Shown here one piece after another: positions 1-11,344 of a stretch of 64,000 nt of DNA; position 1 is the stretch's first letter; the number at the start of each line of letters is the position of its first letter. The notes under the pieces were generated by a model. That model ran no database searches, was not told the origin of the DNA, and saw only the letters and a list, made by a program, of their open reading frames with translations. A program made the position numbers and the translations under genes. Source of the DNA: Portulaca oleracea (lineage: Eukaryota > Streptophyta > Magnoliopsida > Caryophyllales > Portulacaceae); the NCBI GenBank assembly GCA_029582165.1, contig CM055886.1:22134669-22198668 (forward strand), written 5' to 3'.

Positions 1-850
1 TATGCTCAAACAGTTATAGGTTATTATCTGAATGTGGAACCTTACCATCTTTTTCAATAAAATAAACAGTAAAGACGACAATAACAACAATTAAAGTAAC
101 AACGACAATGACAATGGACAATTAAACAATAACAATCAGTAATTAATAAATAATAACAATAAATAATTAATAAACAATAACAATTAACAATGAGCAACAA
201 TTAATGAATGAACAATGATTTGATATGAGATTTAGTACTCTGCAGTATACTGTAATCCCGACAATGGGCGCGCGCGGGCCGATCAACCCACATGAACCAG
301 TATACCAGCATCAATGACCCGGGGACAAAGACTTGATCTGAGATTGCAGTACTCTACTGCAATCCCGACAATGCGCGCACGCGGGCCGATCAACCCACAT
401 GAACCGGTATACCAGCATCAATGGTCAATGGACAATAAAGTTTAACAATGAAAAACACATAAAGTAAACAATCACACTAAAATTAATTAGTAAAATAGAT
501 AAACAAATTAATGGATCGGTCCACATGTATTAGTTATAAAACAATATTTAAAAATAATGAAAATGATAATTATTTCACTTTGATTAGAGTAACTTATGTT
601 TTTACATTTAAACAATTTCGAAGGTTACAGTCATCGAAATATACCTGAGTTGGTGGATAAAATAAATAAATCCTCCCTTTTCGACTTTGATAAATCTGAT
701 TTGTATAAATATATAGTAATAATTAATATTAAGAATTATAAATAAGATAGCAACTAATAAAAGTTGAAATGTAAAGAATTACCAAAGAAAAGGAAATATG
801 GGTTGTAGAAAGATGTTGGGCCCAAGTTAACACAAACTATAGGAAAAGGG
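1..850. other. AT-rich intergenic DNA, no gene seen
   Basis: Low-complexity DNA rich in AACAAT-type words in the first 220 bases, then a duplicated segment (annotated separately) and more AT-rich sequence. I see no convincing coding frame on either strand. Confidence 0.6.
227..423. repeat. Two direct copies of a ~85-90 bp segment with a GC-rich core
   Basis: Copies at about 227-316 and 340-423 share GAG-ATT, an AGTACTCT block, AATCCCGACAATG, then a CG-rich core (GCGCGCGCGGG versus GCGCACGCGGG) and a nearly identical tail ending GTATACCAGCATCAATG. The GC-rich core stands out in AT-rich surroundings. The parent element is not recognised. Confidence 0.75.
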
Positions 851-948
851 GAGATCAATCCCCTTATTCTTTCTCTGCCCAGCTACGCAGAACACAAAGG
901 AGAAGAGGAAAGGGAAACTTGAGGGGGAATTGGGCAGAGGTGGTGCAT

Positions 949-1465
949 AGGACGAAGCACACTGGAAAGACTCGTGGTGATTTGTGGGGTCAGTCAGCGA
1001 TCCTTGAAGCAGTTATCGGTAATGTCCGCAGCCCCGGAGGGGCCGGGGCGTTACAGATGGTATCAGAGCCGACCCACGACCGTGAGCTGCGCAAGTGGAC
1101 GGGAGAGCCATGGGCAGTCACCTAGCAGGGCAAAGATTCTGGAGTGTATTGTGGTACAACGAGGATGTTGTGCGCTTAAGTGGGGGTGACTGTAACTCCC
1201 CAGATATATGGTTAAGTGTGGCTTAAGAGGATTGAAATGACTACTTATATCACCAAGGTGCACCTTCTTTTATGGTAGCTCATCCGTTGGGAACTCCTCA
1301 GTTAAGCGTGCTTGGCTGGGAGTAGTCAAAGGATGGGTGACCTCCTGGGAAGTTTTCCCAGGCAGCGTGTGAGCGAGGATGAAGCACGCTGGAAAGACTC
1401 GTGGTGATTTGTGGGGCCAGTCAGCGATCCTTGAAGCATTTATCGGTAATGTCCGGGGCGTTACA
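949..1465 (+). mobile_element. Cassandra-type TRIM retrotransposon, 5' LTR truncated
   Basis: The 3' LTR runs 1191-1465 (TGTAAC...GTTACA, 275 bp). The right end of a second LTR lies at about 949-1055, followed by a primer-binding site TGGTATCAGAGCC (1058-1070, the initiator-tRNA-Met type), a ~135-bp non-coding interior, and a purine tract AAGTGGGGGTGAC (1178-1190) abutting the 3' LTR. This is the terminal-repeat-in-miniature layout. The LTR contains a long 5S-rRNA-like block, the diagnostic trait of Cassandra. The left LTR has lost its 5' half, including the 5S domain, so the upstream junction near 949 is a breakpoint. Confidence 0.85.
1283..1362 (+). promoter_or_regulatory. 5S-rRNA-like (pol III type 1 internal promoter) domain in the Cassandra LTR
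   Basis: The segment matches the second half of plant 5S rRNA from memory: GGGAACTCC, then GTTAAGCGTGCTTGG (box A region), GGAGTAGT, and GGATGGGTGACCTCC followed by TGGGAAG (intermediate element plus box C). The 5' third of 5S rRNA is absent, so this is not a 5S gene. It is the LTR-embedded promoter known for Cassandra elements. Confidence 0.8.
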
Positions 1466-1480
1466 GGTACTATGTCTCTT

Positions 1481-2348
1481 AAAGGATGCTAAAGATCATC
1501 ATATTTTTTTATTTCCTATTCTTGTATCATATTTGTTCATTACAAATGAAGTTGGGAAAGGTGAAATCCCATCTCAAGGAAGTTGTCCCTTGGATTATTT
1601 TGGTGAAATACTAAGTGGAGAAAAGAAGAAGCTACATGCTTATGGCTTAGCATTCATACTTGTTGCTATCATGAGGGTATCTCAGCAAAAGGAATATTAT
1701 CTTGGAGGATTCATGCTTAAGCTTCGTGATTCTTACAAAGTATTGGAGTATGTTTCATATGATAAGGAGATCAACCCATCATTATGCTTTGAGATGAAGT
1801 ACTTGATTCATTCATCAAAACCAAGTCACTTGGAGAAAGCAAGTCCTTTGACTAAATGAAGTTTTCTAACGAGAAGATATATGTTTGATTCAAGAGTACT
1901 TGGGCTTGAATATATCAAGGAGTTGTATGAAGATGATATTATGATCGTTGAAGGTCATTCTTCAAAGATGGAACGTCATATTACTATTGTCTTCATCATG
2001 AGTTACAATCTTGTGAATCTATACTTTGAAGTTGAGAAGTTATATGAGATTTCTACATTCTCCATGAATAAACGAGATTTGAAGCACCATGATGTCATTG
2101 GATTATTCATGAGAAAACTTGGAAGAAAGTGGAAGTTCATCAAAGGGATCTATGATGATTTCAAAGCATTTAAAAAGAGAGTTTGTAATCTCTTCAAGGA
2201 GCGCAAAAGGAAGAAGCAAGTTGATGTGAACAATACTTTTGGAAAGATATCTTATAAGAAGAAGGATGAGCTTAGAAAAAGTGCTATGTAACGGTTTAGA
2301 AGAAGTTTTGTCTAAGTTTGAGGACAAACTTTTTCAACAGGGGGAGTA
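1481..2348 (+). pseudogene. Decayed Ty3/Gypsy polyprotein, RNase H to 3' end
   Basis: Two broken frames remain. The stretch at about 1581-1700 reads PLDYFGEILSGEKK, a diverged form of the Gypsy RNase H motif [11 protein letters not shown]. At about 1873-1935 RRYMFDSRVLGLEYIKELY corresponds to the linker after RNase H in Gypsy polyproteins (LSRRH...VLGFE.IKELY). The last coding-like words are FEDKLF followed by a GGGGAG polypurine tract and the LTR. Everything upstream (gag, protease, most of RT) is missing; the remnant starts just after the Cassandra 3' LTR. No functional product is expected. Confidence 0.75.
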
Positions 2349-3288
2349 TGATGTATATTTGATAGCCATATACATCAAGGTCATCAAGGGAGACATCAAA
2401 TACACACCAAAGGAGCCAAATACTTGATTACATGGAAAAGGAGCCCCATTCACTCATGTCTCTTACACAAACGAATGGCTTCAACAAGGGCAGCTTGGTA
2501 ATTTGCTCCATATCTCAAGAACCATAAAGCTTTTGAGCCTAGAATCAAAGATAGACCATTCAAAGAGCTTTCCAATGGTTTTTGAATCTTGAAATTTGGA
2601 GAAGAAACGAGCAAGTTATTCAAGTTTTAATCTAGCTTGGTAAGGCACGCCTAGGAGGTTCTATTCTACTATAAATAGACCCCTTGGGAGGCCCTTTTAA
2701 TCATTCATTCAATATATCAAATACAAAATCAAACACACATGGTGTTGTTTTCTCTCTAGCTTTTGTGCTAGTTTTTGAATCTCTTGAGGGAGTTTCGAAT
2801 ATCCCTACTTCTAGCCTAGAGTTGGCATCCCTTGGTGGTGAAAGGTAGAATTGGAGAAGTCTTTGGAGTGGTGTGCCTATATCTCCAACGAAGTCTTCAA
2901 AGCCATTATCATTCATATCAATCGTGAGTTTCAATCTTTGATTCATTAATCTTGTTTTTGTTTCTACATTGTTTCAATTTCAAGATTCATTCGAATATCA
3001 TTCTAAACATCCAAGAAACTTACATTCCATTCATTCACACATTCATTCCATTCGTCCATTACATTCGTTTAATCATCCATTCATTCATTTCCATTCATAT
3101 TCATTCACCCATCCCATTCATCCATTTCGTTCACCTTGATAAGATTTCCATTGATCTTTTTCGTTTTCCATCTTCTTTCATACAATTTGGTTGATCTTTA
3201 AGAACTTTGAGAAGTAAGATTCTTATCTTGGTTTTTAAAGATCCTGTTTCCAAGTATAATGAGATTCCATTGATCCCATTATACATCA
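2349..3288 (+). repeat. Ty3/Gypsy 3' LTR, 940 bp
   Basis: The LTR begins TGATGTATA directly after the GGGGAGTA purine tract and ends in the exact inverted repeat TATACATCA. It has a TATA box TATAAATAG at 2670-2678, expected near the U3/R boundary. The right third is rich in ATTCATTC words. No matching 5' LTR is in the window, so no TSD can be tested. Confidence 0.8.
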
Positions 3289-4568
3289 AAGGATGAAGGA
3301 GTGGAAAGTTACTCGTTTTTTTTACCCTCATTTAATTATGCGTGGGTATATAAGCGTGAAAATAAGCCCTTTTTCTTATAGTGATCGTGTCTGCCCATTA
3401 TTTTAAATATCGTGGTAATATTTGATATAGTTTATTTTTTTTACTTTAGTAATACTCTTACATTATACTCACTTATAAAACTTAATAACAATGTACTCAA
3501 ACAGAAATAATTTGTTTTTTTTAAAATAATTACTGTAATTTTCCAAGAAATTAAATTATTACAAAATATGATACATAACCTTATCTTTCCAAATATTACA
3601 AAATATGATAAATAACTCATCCAGTCACTTACTAGTTGTTAAAAATGAAATCCTTCTTTAGATTTATGCATCAATTATTTTTTTCCCTAAATTTTAAGCT
3701 ACGGTAGAATTTTTCATTTCTTTTTAAACATGAAAACACAGTCTGATGATACTTGAACCTTGTTTGTAGGCTTATACTTTTATACATCATGAGCAGTTTT
3801 CATACATTTGATTAGTTGGTTTTATTTCCTATTATTCAAAACCTGAAGCACACTGAACGTTCAAATGTACATGATAGATTATATATAACTAGACAGTAAT
3901 AATTACAGTTAAAATAAACCAATAATACTCAAAAATTTAAGACAGTCATACAACATTTCTAAGGACGCCCAAAAACTACTACAATCTAAAGAAAGTCTTC
4001 GCTTTCTTTTGCTTCTTCAATTCTTCCGATACTCTTTAAAAGTTGATATTGCTCCCTCCTGATCACTAATGCATGTCAATATCCTTGCTAATCATCACGA
4101 TTTTACGAGCTTTGCGCTTCAGGCTATCTTAAGGGCTCACGTCAACTTCAATTAGATTATAACTTCAAGTCATCATGTCATCTGAAATGGATTTGGGATG
4201 CTCAACACTCTTTTTCTTTCCTTCTTTATGTTTCAAATTCCTTAAAGGAATAACTTTGCTTACCAGATGTCATTCAACTTTTAACATTATTTTCTCCTTT
4301 TTCCTACGTCTAGTATGAGTTTTAGTGCCCTCATGGAAGAAATCATCAATTCTAAAGAGGAATATGGAGTGTGATTATATGGGTAAGGAGCCACTCTCTA
4401 AATTAATAGTCGATCTCCTAGTCGATAAGAGAAATGCTCCACCTGTTGATCTTCATTAGTATGCCCCTTATCTACAGTAATTGTCCTGGTGGATGAATCA
4501 CTTACAAGACAATTGTATGATCCTTTACCAATGACCGATTTAAACCTATACTAACAAGGTTAGAAATG
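3289..4568. other. AT-rich intergenic DNA, nothing recognised
   Basis: About 1.3 kb without a believable reading frame, inverted repeat or RNA gene. It ends in the GTATC target site of the Gypsy element to the right. Confidence 0.55.
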
Positions 4569-4573
4569 GTATC

Positions 4574-5415
4574 TGAAGAGGTCCGGGTTCCTTTCTCCTC
4601 ACTGGTGGCCACTGCCAAGCAAACTGCGTCGTCCAACTCGAGCATCGAGTTGCAATTTCCGGTCACCTCGGGAGCTGGGAGGCTCGTCTCGGCCATCCGG
4701 TGGATGGGTCCCGGGGCTCTTTAGGGAGGGGCCCGTTCATCCCACCGACCCCGGAAGCCTGGGGACTAATAAAGCTCAGGGCCAACTGCGTCGTCAGGGA
4801 GCCTGCTCGCCCGAGCAGCTCCTTTTGCTCGCCCGAGCGGTACTGCTCAGAGAATACATTGGGCGCTTGAACTCGCCGCCGGCGGCTCATTTTGCTCGCG
4901 AGCGGATGTTCGGCGATCGACATTACGCGACAGCGCGGCGGAAGGCACGCCGCCCGGCGCTTTCCGCCGCCGCCGTGGCTTCACGGGCCGCTGCCCACGC
5001 ATTGCCGCCGATCGACGCCAGCGAAGGCTCGCCGCCGGCAATGCTCGACGATCGCGTTTTTTGCCTGTTTTGTCTTAATTCTGGGCTTAGTATAAATAGT
5101 CTGTTATTATACTTTTCCAGCAGCTTTTGATATTTTATGAAATATGCTTATGCATTGGTTAGGGCTTCCCTAAACTTTTCTCAAATCTAGATTACTTTAT
5201 CCATTAATCAAGTGGTGGTGTTTCTAGTCATTCCTTTATTGATCATTTGGTGGATTTTCCTTTATGATGGTCATGGTGGGGTGTTAGGCCTTTGGTGGTG
5301 GACTTTTCTTTATCCAAGGTCATATCCAATCCTTTTGGTGTTCCAAGCTTTTGTTGATTATTGATTCAAGATTCTCAAGCTAGTTATACAATCACTCTCA
5401 TCGCGCCACGCTCCA
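4574..5415 (+). repeat. 5' LTR of the complete Gypsy element
   Basis: Starts TGAAGAGGTCC and ends CGCTCCA, the same ends as the 3' LTR. TATA box TATAAATAG at 5091-5099. The middle (about 4715-5065) is strongly GC-rich with recurrent CTCGCC/GGCGG words and differs in many indels from the 3' copy, whereas both ends match almost base for base. Confidence 0.95.
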
Positions 5416-5417
5416 TT

Positions 5418-5429
5418 TGGTATCAGAGC
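5418..5429 (+). other. Primer-binding site (tRNA-Met initiator type)
   Basis: TGGTATCAGAGC lies two bases after the 5' LTR. It is complementary to the 3' end of initiator tRNA-Met and is the commonest plant Ty3/Gypsy primer site. Confidence 0.9.
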
Positions 5430-5765
5430 CCAAGGTTTTTCATCTAGCTTGAGTTTTATCATTGTTCTTGTTAGTGTGCTCTCTAGTGTTGATTTTTGTG
5501 GATTGTATGCAAGTATTGGTGATCCCCATTCCCTTCGCAATCCAAGAGTATTGGAATACTTTGTATTGTGTTTGTATTTGGTGTTTTTGGTGCATATTGG
5601 AGCTTTGAGGAAGAGTTGGAAAATTTGTGCACACAAGGTGTTCGATAAAATGCCCAAGTGAGAAAAACACAAAGAACCCTCATCCAAATACAAGCCAACT
5701 ACAAGAAAACCCCCAAACTCCACAAAATATCCCAAACACAATCCGTCCCATACCATTCCCTCGAT

Positions 5766-7077
5766 ATGGATGGTCACGATGATTCCGATCGAGAGGAATC
5801 AAGCCACCGGGGTAGCCCTCAACTTCGGGCCCTCGAGAATCGACTCGCCACGCATGACGAGCAATTCACCTCCATCAATCGAACCCTTAATGCCATCATG
5901 GCACGGTTGGATAACCTCGCCCTAGAGCGTCCGGCTCCGCCTCGAGTTGAACGTCCGAGGCGTGCACAAAGCCCCGTCCGTCCTCCTCCCAATTTTGAGT
6001 CGAGTGACGATGCTAGAGGTTCTCCACGCCATCGAATTCGCCGGAATGTGCATGAACAACCCCTTCGAGATGATTTCCAGGACATTAAAATTGACATTCC
6101 CGAGTTCCACGGTACCACCGATCCGGACGACTACATCGAGTGGACCCAATTGATGGATAGGATCGTCGAAACCAAGGAGTATGATGAGCGGAAGGCTTAT
6201 AAGATCGCAAGTTTGAAACTCACCAAGGCCGCTTCGCTTTGGTTCGAGAATATGAAATCACAGCGGGCTCGAGAAGGGAAGGCGAGAATTTCCACTTGGA
6301 CCCATCTTAAGCAAGTGATGAATCGTCGTTTTTTACCAAGCACTTACCGTCATGACAATCTGAAAAGGGCCTATGCCCTAACACAAGGCATTTAACCGTT
6401 GAGAGTACATATCTGAATTCGAGCAGCTTCTTATCAAAAGTGGCCTCCAGGAACCTGAAGATCAAACCATGATGCGTTTTTTGAATGGTTTGGATCCTAC
6501 TATCGCTAAGAGGGTCGAGATCCAACCATACTATTCCCTGGATGAGTTGTGTAGCTTGGCCCTTCGGGTTGAACGACGTCGCAAAGAAAGGACTCTCGCC
6601 AAGTCTACTTCACGCAACTATCTCCCACCGCCAAATCGACCTCCTTTTCAATCGGCCACACCCAAGCCTAGTGAGACACCCAAGTTCCCTGCGACCCCCC
6701 GAACTGACAAAGGGAAGGGACTTGTTGTGGCGTCTCCTACGGGGACCACTCGTCAAATGGAAGGAAAGAAATGCTTCAAGTGCCATGGATATGGCCACTT
6801 CCAGGCCGACTGTCCGAACCGGCGGACCTTGACTCTCAAGGAGGTTCAGGACATTGACGAGGAATTGCAAGGAGCCCAGGATGAACCCGGATTTGTTGTC
6901 GAGGATGCATACACTAGTGAGGAAGGAGAAACCGCGGCTGTTTCGCGAGACCAAGGAGACGCTCTCGTCTTGAGGCGAGCTTTGCATGTTCAAGAAGTCC
7001 CTCTTGTGAGCCCAATGAGAGACTATATTCCAAACCGGATGCCTAGTTGGGTGCAAGGTGTGCGAGCTCTTCTTTGA
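5766..7077 (+). pseudogene. Gypsy gag with zinc knuckle, frameshifted
   Basis: The likely start is ATG 5766 (MDGHDDSDREES), preceding a coiled-coil-like segment (RALENRLATHDEQF) and the retrotransposon gag domain with WFENMK and W-x-x-L-K-x-x-M-x-x-R-F-L-P. The frame ends at 6395; gag continues in another frame from about 6395 (FEQLLIKSG, then DPTIAKRVE). A CCHC zinc knuckle C-F-K-C-H-G-Y-G-H-F-Q-A-D-C lies near 6773-6815. Gag would form the virus-like particle and bind RNA. At least one frameshift near 6390 breaks it. Confidence 0.85.
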
Positions 7078-7390
7078 CGGTGGGAGCTGTACTAATGTGG
7101 CCTATTCATATATGGTTGACATTCTGGGATTGCCCCTATTGCCACATCCCCGTCCTTATTCACTGAAATGGCTCAATGACCGCGACGGCATTAAGGTAAC
7201 TAATCGTGTCTTAGTGAATTTAACCTTTGGCACTAACTATAAGGACTCTATTGTTTGTGATGTTGTCCCCATGAGCGCGTGTCACATTTTATTGGGTCGT
7301 AGTGGCATTCGACAAGAAAACCACTCATGTGGCTCGAAGAATACTTACTCTTTTATCTACGAGGGCAAGAGGTTAAACTCCTACCACTAG
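7058..7390 (+). pseudogene. Gypsy aspartic protease segment, frameshifted
   Basis: The motif LFFDGGSCTNVA near 7067 is the protease active-site region, in the DGGSCTN form common in this group of plant Gypsy elements. HILLGR near 7285 is the downstream G-R block. The segment is in a third frame relative to gag and reverse transcriptase. In an intact copy it would cleave the gag-pol polyprotein. Confidence 0.75.
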
Positions 7391-7599
7391 CACCACATGA
7401 AATATCACCACCTAAACCTGGGGCGGGAAGTGAGGGGCCTAAACACTTGAGTGAGACACGGGTCGAGCGAGCCCTAAGTAAGGGGAAGGCCATCTTTGCC
7501 TTGCTCCTCTTAGAGGCGAACATTTGTGAGGAAGTGAAACCTAAACACCCTCTCGTTGCCCCCCTTCTTGCTGAATTTGGAGATGTGTTCCCGAAGAGC

Positions 7600-10140
7600 T
7601 CCCAGGTCTACCTCCTATCCGAGGTATTGAGCATCAGATCGACCTTATTCCCGGCGCGCCTCTTCCAAACAAGGCGGCATATCGGTGCAATCCACGAGAG
7701 ACTAGAGAGTTACAAAGGCAGGTTGACGAGCTTATATCACGGGGTTATGTTCGCGAGAGTATGAGTCCGTGCTCGTCGACCCTCTTGGTTCCGAAGAAAG
7801 ATGGTACTTTCAGGATGTGTGTAGATAGCCGAGCCATCAACAATATTACCATCAAGTATCGGTACCCTATACCGAGGCTTGACGACATGCTCGATGAACT
7901 ACACGGGTCCTGTATTTTCTCCAAGATTGACCTACGGAGTGGCTATCATCAAATCCGTATGAAGGAAGGCGATGAGTGGAAGACGGCGTTCAAGACAAAA
8001 GGGGGATTATATGAGTGGCTTGTCATGCCATTTGGGCTTTCCAACGCCCCGAGCACATTCATGCGTCTTATGAACGAGGTGTTGAGGCCCTTTATTGGTA
8101 AATTCGTCGTGGTTTATTTTGATGATATTCTAGTATATTCGAGGAGTGAAGCGGAGCATATTATGCATTTGGAGCGGGTGTTCGAGGTTTTGCGACAACA
8201 ACGGCTTTACGGCAAACTCGAGAAGTGCGACTTTTGCACTCCCCAAGTCACCTTTCTTGGGTATATTGTCTCGGGCGCGGGTATTTCTATGGACCCTTCA
8301 AAGGTGGAGGCCATCCGTTCTTGGCCCTCTCCCTCTACTATCACGGAGGCGAGGAGCTTTCACGGTCTTGCTTCGTTCTACCGACGGTTCATCAAGGGTT
8401 TTAGTACCCTTACCGCTCCCATTACCGAATGCATGAAGAAGGGCGTTTTTGAGTGGACCCGAGCCGCCCAAGGAGCTTTTGAGAAGCTGAAGTCACAACT
8501 TTGCGAGGCTCCGGTACTTGCTCTCCCGGATTTCACACAAGCCTTCGAAGTTGATTGCGATGCCAGTGGTGTAGGCATTGGGGCCGTGTTGATGCAAAAC
8601 CAACGTCCTATCGCTTATTTCAGTGAGAAACTCAGTGGCTCAAGGAGGAACTATTCCACGTATGACAAGGAGTTTTATGCTCTCGTTCGGGCTCTAGATC
8701 ATTGGTCACACTATTTGAGGCCGAGCCAGTTTGTCCTTCATTCCGACCATGAGGCGCTCAAATATTTGAATGGACAACACAAGCTTAGCTCCCGGCATGC
8801 TAATTGGGTTGAGTTTCTTCAAGGATTTAATTTTGTGGCGAAACACAAGAAGGGGAGTGTAAATGTGGTCGCCGATGCGCTTTCGAGGAGGCACTCTCTT
8901 CTTTCCGTAGTTGAGGCGAGGGTACTTGGGTTTCAACACTTGAAGGAGTTTTATAAGGAGGATGATGACTTTAAATCACACCTCGGTGGTGGTGATGGGC
9001 CGTATTTGCTCCAAGATGGGTTTCTCTTCAAGGGCAACAAATTGTGCGTTCCAAAATGTCCGTTGAGAAAGCTTCTAGTGCGGGAGGTTCATGGAGGTGG
9101 GCTCGCAGGTCATTTCGGAATTAACAAGACCACTGACATGTTAAAAGAGCACTTTTATTGGCCAAAGATGGGAAGTGATGTGCAGGACGTGATATCCAAG
9201 TGTATTATTTGCCACCATGCTAAAAGTCAGTTCCACCAAGGGCTTTATACACCCCTTCCGGTCCCGAATGGTCCGTGGGAGGATTTGAGTATGGACTTCA
9301 TTGTAGCCCTTCCCCGAACCGTGCGTGGTAAGGATGCCATCCTAGTCGTCATTGACCGTTTCTCTAAAATGGCGCATTTCATTGCTTGCGAGAAAACCGA
9401 TGACGCCACACATATTGCCACCCTTTTCTTCCGAGAGGTTGTGCGCTTGCATGGTGTCCCGAGAACCATTGTGTCGGATCGTGATACTAAATTCATGGGT
9501 CATTTTTAGAGGTCTTTGTGGAAGCTCTTGGGAACGAAGTTGTTATTTAGCACGTCGCATCATCCTCAAACAGACGGCCAAACTGAGGTAACTAACAAGA
9601 CGCTCATTACTATACTTCGTGGTCTTGTGAGTCGGAGTCTACGAGATTGGGATGCCAAGTTATGTCACGCCGAGTTTGCCTTTAATCGGTCCCCCTCTCG
9701 TGCTACGGGTCATTCACCCTTCGGACTTGCTATGGTGTCAATCCCATAACTCCTATCGAACTCCTTCCTCTTCCTCTCTGAGTCGAGGTTAGCTATGAAG
9801 CAGTGCAAAGGCCAGAAATTCGAAACTTCACCGTCAGTTCGGAAAAGATCGACCGCACCAATGAGCTCTATAAGGCGCTAGCCAACAAGCATCGCCGTGA
9901 CATCACGTTGCCCGGCGACTTGGTTTGGCTACACTTAAGGAAAGGCGGTTTCCATCCGAGGAGTAACAAGCTAAAACCACGGCGAGGGACCGTTCAAAAT
10001 TTTGGCCAAGGTAAATGCCAACGCTTACAAGCTCGATCTTCCGGGGAACTTCGGTGTATCGTCAACCTTCAACATCGGGGACCTCTCACCCTACATCGAG
10101 GATGTTGAGCCTGACGTGGATTTGAGGGCAAATCCTCTTT
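7600..10140 (+). pseudogene. Gypsy RT - RNase H - integrase, broken by a stop and frameshifts
   Basis: One frame is open from about 7600 to 9509; the listed start at 7761 is internal, since the RT N-terminus is readable upstream. RT motifs: [14 protein letters not shown] near 7916 and the catalytic YFDD near 8117. RNase [14 protein letters not shown] near 8548 and the ADALSRRH end near 8874. Integrase: an HHCC zinc finger near 9090-9215, then core D residues near 9296 and 9478. A TAG at 9507-9509 falls between the second D and the E (HPQTDGQTE continues from 9516 in the same frame). A further frameshift near 9730 moves the C-terminus. The coding end is IGDLSPYIED-like just before the purine tract. 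Confidence 0.9.
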
Positions 10141-10153
10141 AGGAAGGGGAGGA

Positions 10154-10999
10154 TGAAGAGGTCCGGGTTCCTTTCTCCTCACTGGTGGCCACTGCCAAGC
10201 GAACTGCGTCGTCCAACTCGAGCATCGAGTTGCAATTTCCGGTCACCTCGGGAGCTGGGAGGCTCGTCTCGGCCATCCGGTGGATGGGTCCCGGCTCTTT
10301 AGGGAGGGCCCGTTCATCCACCGACCGGGCACGGGGACTAATAAAGCTCGGGGCCAATCGCGTCGTCGAGAGCACCTCGCGGCGGCTCCTTTTGCTCGCC
10401 GGCAAATTCTGCCGAGAATACATTGGACGCCAGGAACCTCGCCGGCGGCTCATTTTGCTCGCCGGCGGATGTTAGGCGGCCCGACATTACGTCGCGACCA
10501 CGCGGCCCGGAAGGCTGCTCGCCGGCGCTTTCTGCTCGCCCGAGCTGGAGCCTGCCGCTGCACCCACGCGTGCCGCCGACGCTGGCGTAAGGCTGCTCGC
10601 CGAAGCGGACCATCCGCCGCCCGGCGGTACGATCGCGTTTTGCGTTTTACTGTTTGTCTTAATTCTGGGCTTAGTATAAATAGTTTGTTATTATACTTTT
10701 CCAGCAGCTTTTGATATTTTATGAAATATGCTTATGCATTGGTTAGGGCTTCCCTAAACTTTTCTCAAATCTAGATTACTTTATCCATTAATCAAGTGGT
10801 GGTGTTTCTAGTCATTCCTTTATTGATCATTTGGTGGATTTTCCTTTATGATGGTCATGGTGGGGTGTTAGGCCTTTGGTGGTGGACTTTCCTTTATCCA
10901 AGGTCATATCCAATCCTTTTGGTGTTCCAAGCTTTTGTTGATTATTGATTCAAGATTCTCAAGCTAGTTATACAATCACTCTCATCGCGCCACGCTCCA
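10154..10999 (+). repeat. 3' LTR of the complete Gypsy element
   Basis: Same ends as the 5' LTR (TGAAGAGGTCC...CGCTCCA). TATA box at 10675-10683. By eye only about two substitutions separate the last ~330 bases of the two LTRs, whereas the GC-rich block at about 10295-10640 is scrambled relative to the 5' copy. The right end lies 345 bp upstream of the methyltransferase ATG, in the same orientation. Confidence 0.95.
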
Positions 11000-11004
11000 G
11001 TATC

Positions 11005-11344
11005 AATATTGTCTAATTCAATAATTGAGACATTAACATAATTCACACATATGTCAAGAATCATTCCAATCACCTCACTAGCCTTAGCCAATAAAATGAG
11101 TAGGTACACTTAATTCCTTACAATTTTTTGTTACATGTCCAGGGAGGTATGAAACTATCCATAACAAATTTAATATGTCAATCTCATAATTTTCATCCAA
11201 AGATGGGGTAGTTGTAACTCTGTCATTTTACCGCTACCCGTTTGGTTCTCAATCCCTTGCACTTGGTTAGTTGGTTTTATCCCCGACCCGAAATTTGAAG
11301 CAGTCTTGAAACCCCAATTCATGGACGCAGGTCGCTGAGCGAAA
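11005..11344 (+). promoter_or_regulatory. Presumed 5' region of the methyltransferase gene
   Basis: This ~340-bp stretch separates the Gypsy 3' LTR from the ATG at 11345 and must hold the native 5' UTR and core promoter unless the gene starts in the LTR. No clear TATA box or start site can be fixed from sequence alone. Confidence 0.4.

Larger units (their letters stand above)
4574..10999 (+). mobile_element. Structurally complete Ty3/Gypsy retrotransposon (6.4 kb)
   Basis: The element has a 5' LTR (4574-5415), PBS TGGTATCAGAGC (5418-5429), gag, protease, RT, RNase H and integrase in Gypsy order, a polypurine tract AGGAAGGGGAGGA (10141-10153) and a 3' LTR (10154-10999). The 5-bp target duplication GTATC is exact at 4569-4573 and 11000-11004, so the copy arrived by one intact insertion. 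Several frameshifts and an in-frame stop in integrase break the polyprotein, so it is not autonomous as read here. Excluding the GC-rich middle, the LTRs are nearly identical, which implies a recent insertion. RT and integrase resemble plant chromoviruses, but I see no chromodomain after the integrase. Confidence 0.95.

Noticed and set aside
1283..1362. A genuine 5S rRNA gene
   Set aside because: Only the last two-thirds of 5S match and the block lies inside a TGTAAC...GTTACA LTR; the same arrangement recurs at 25.1 kb.
5819..6118. Minus-strand frames across gag
   Set aside because: Shadows of the gag coding strand with no domain of their own.
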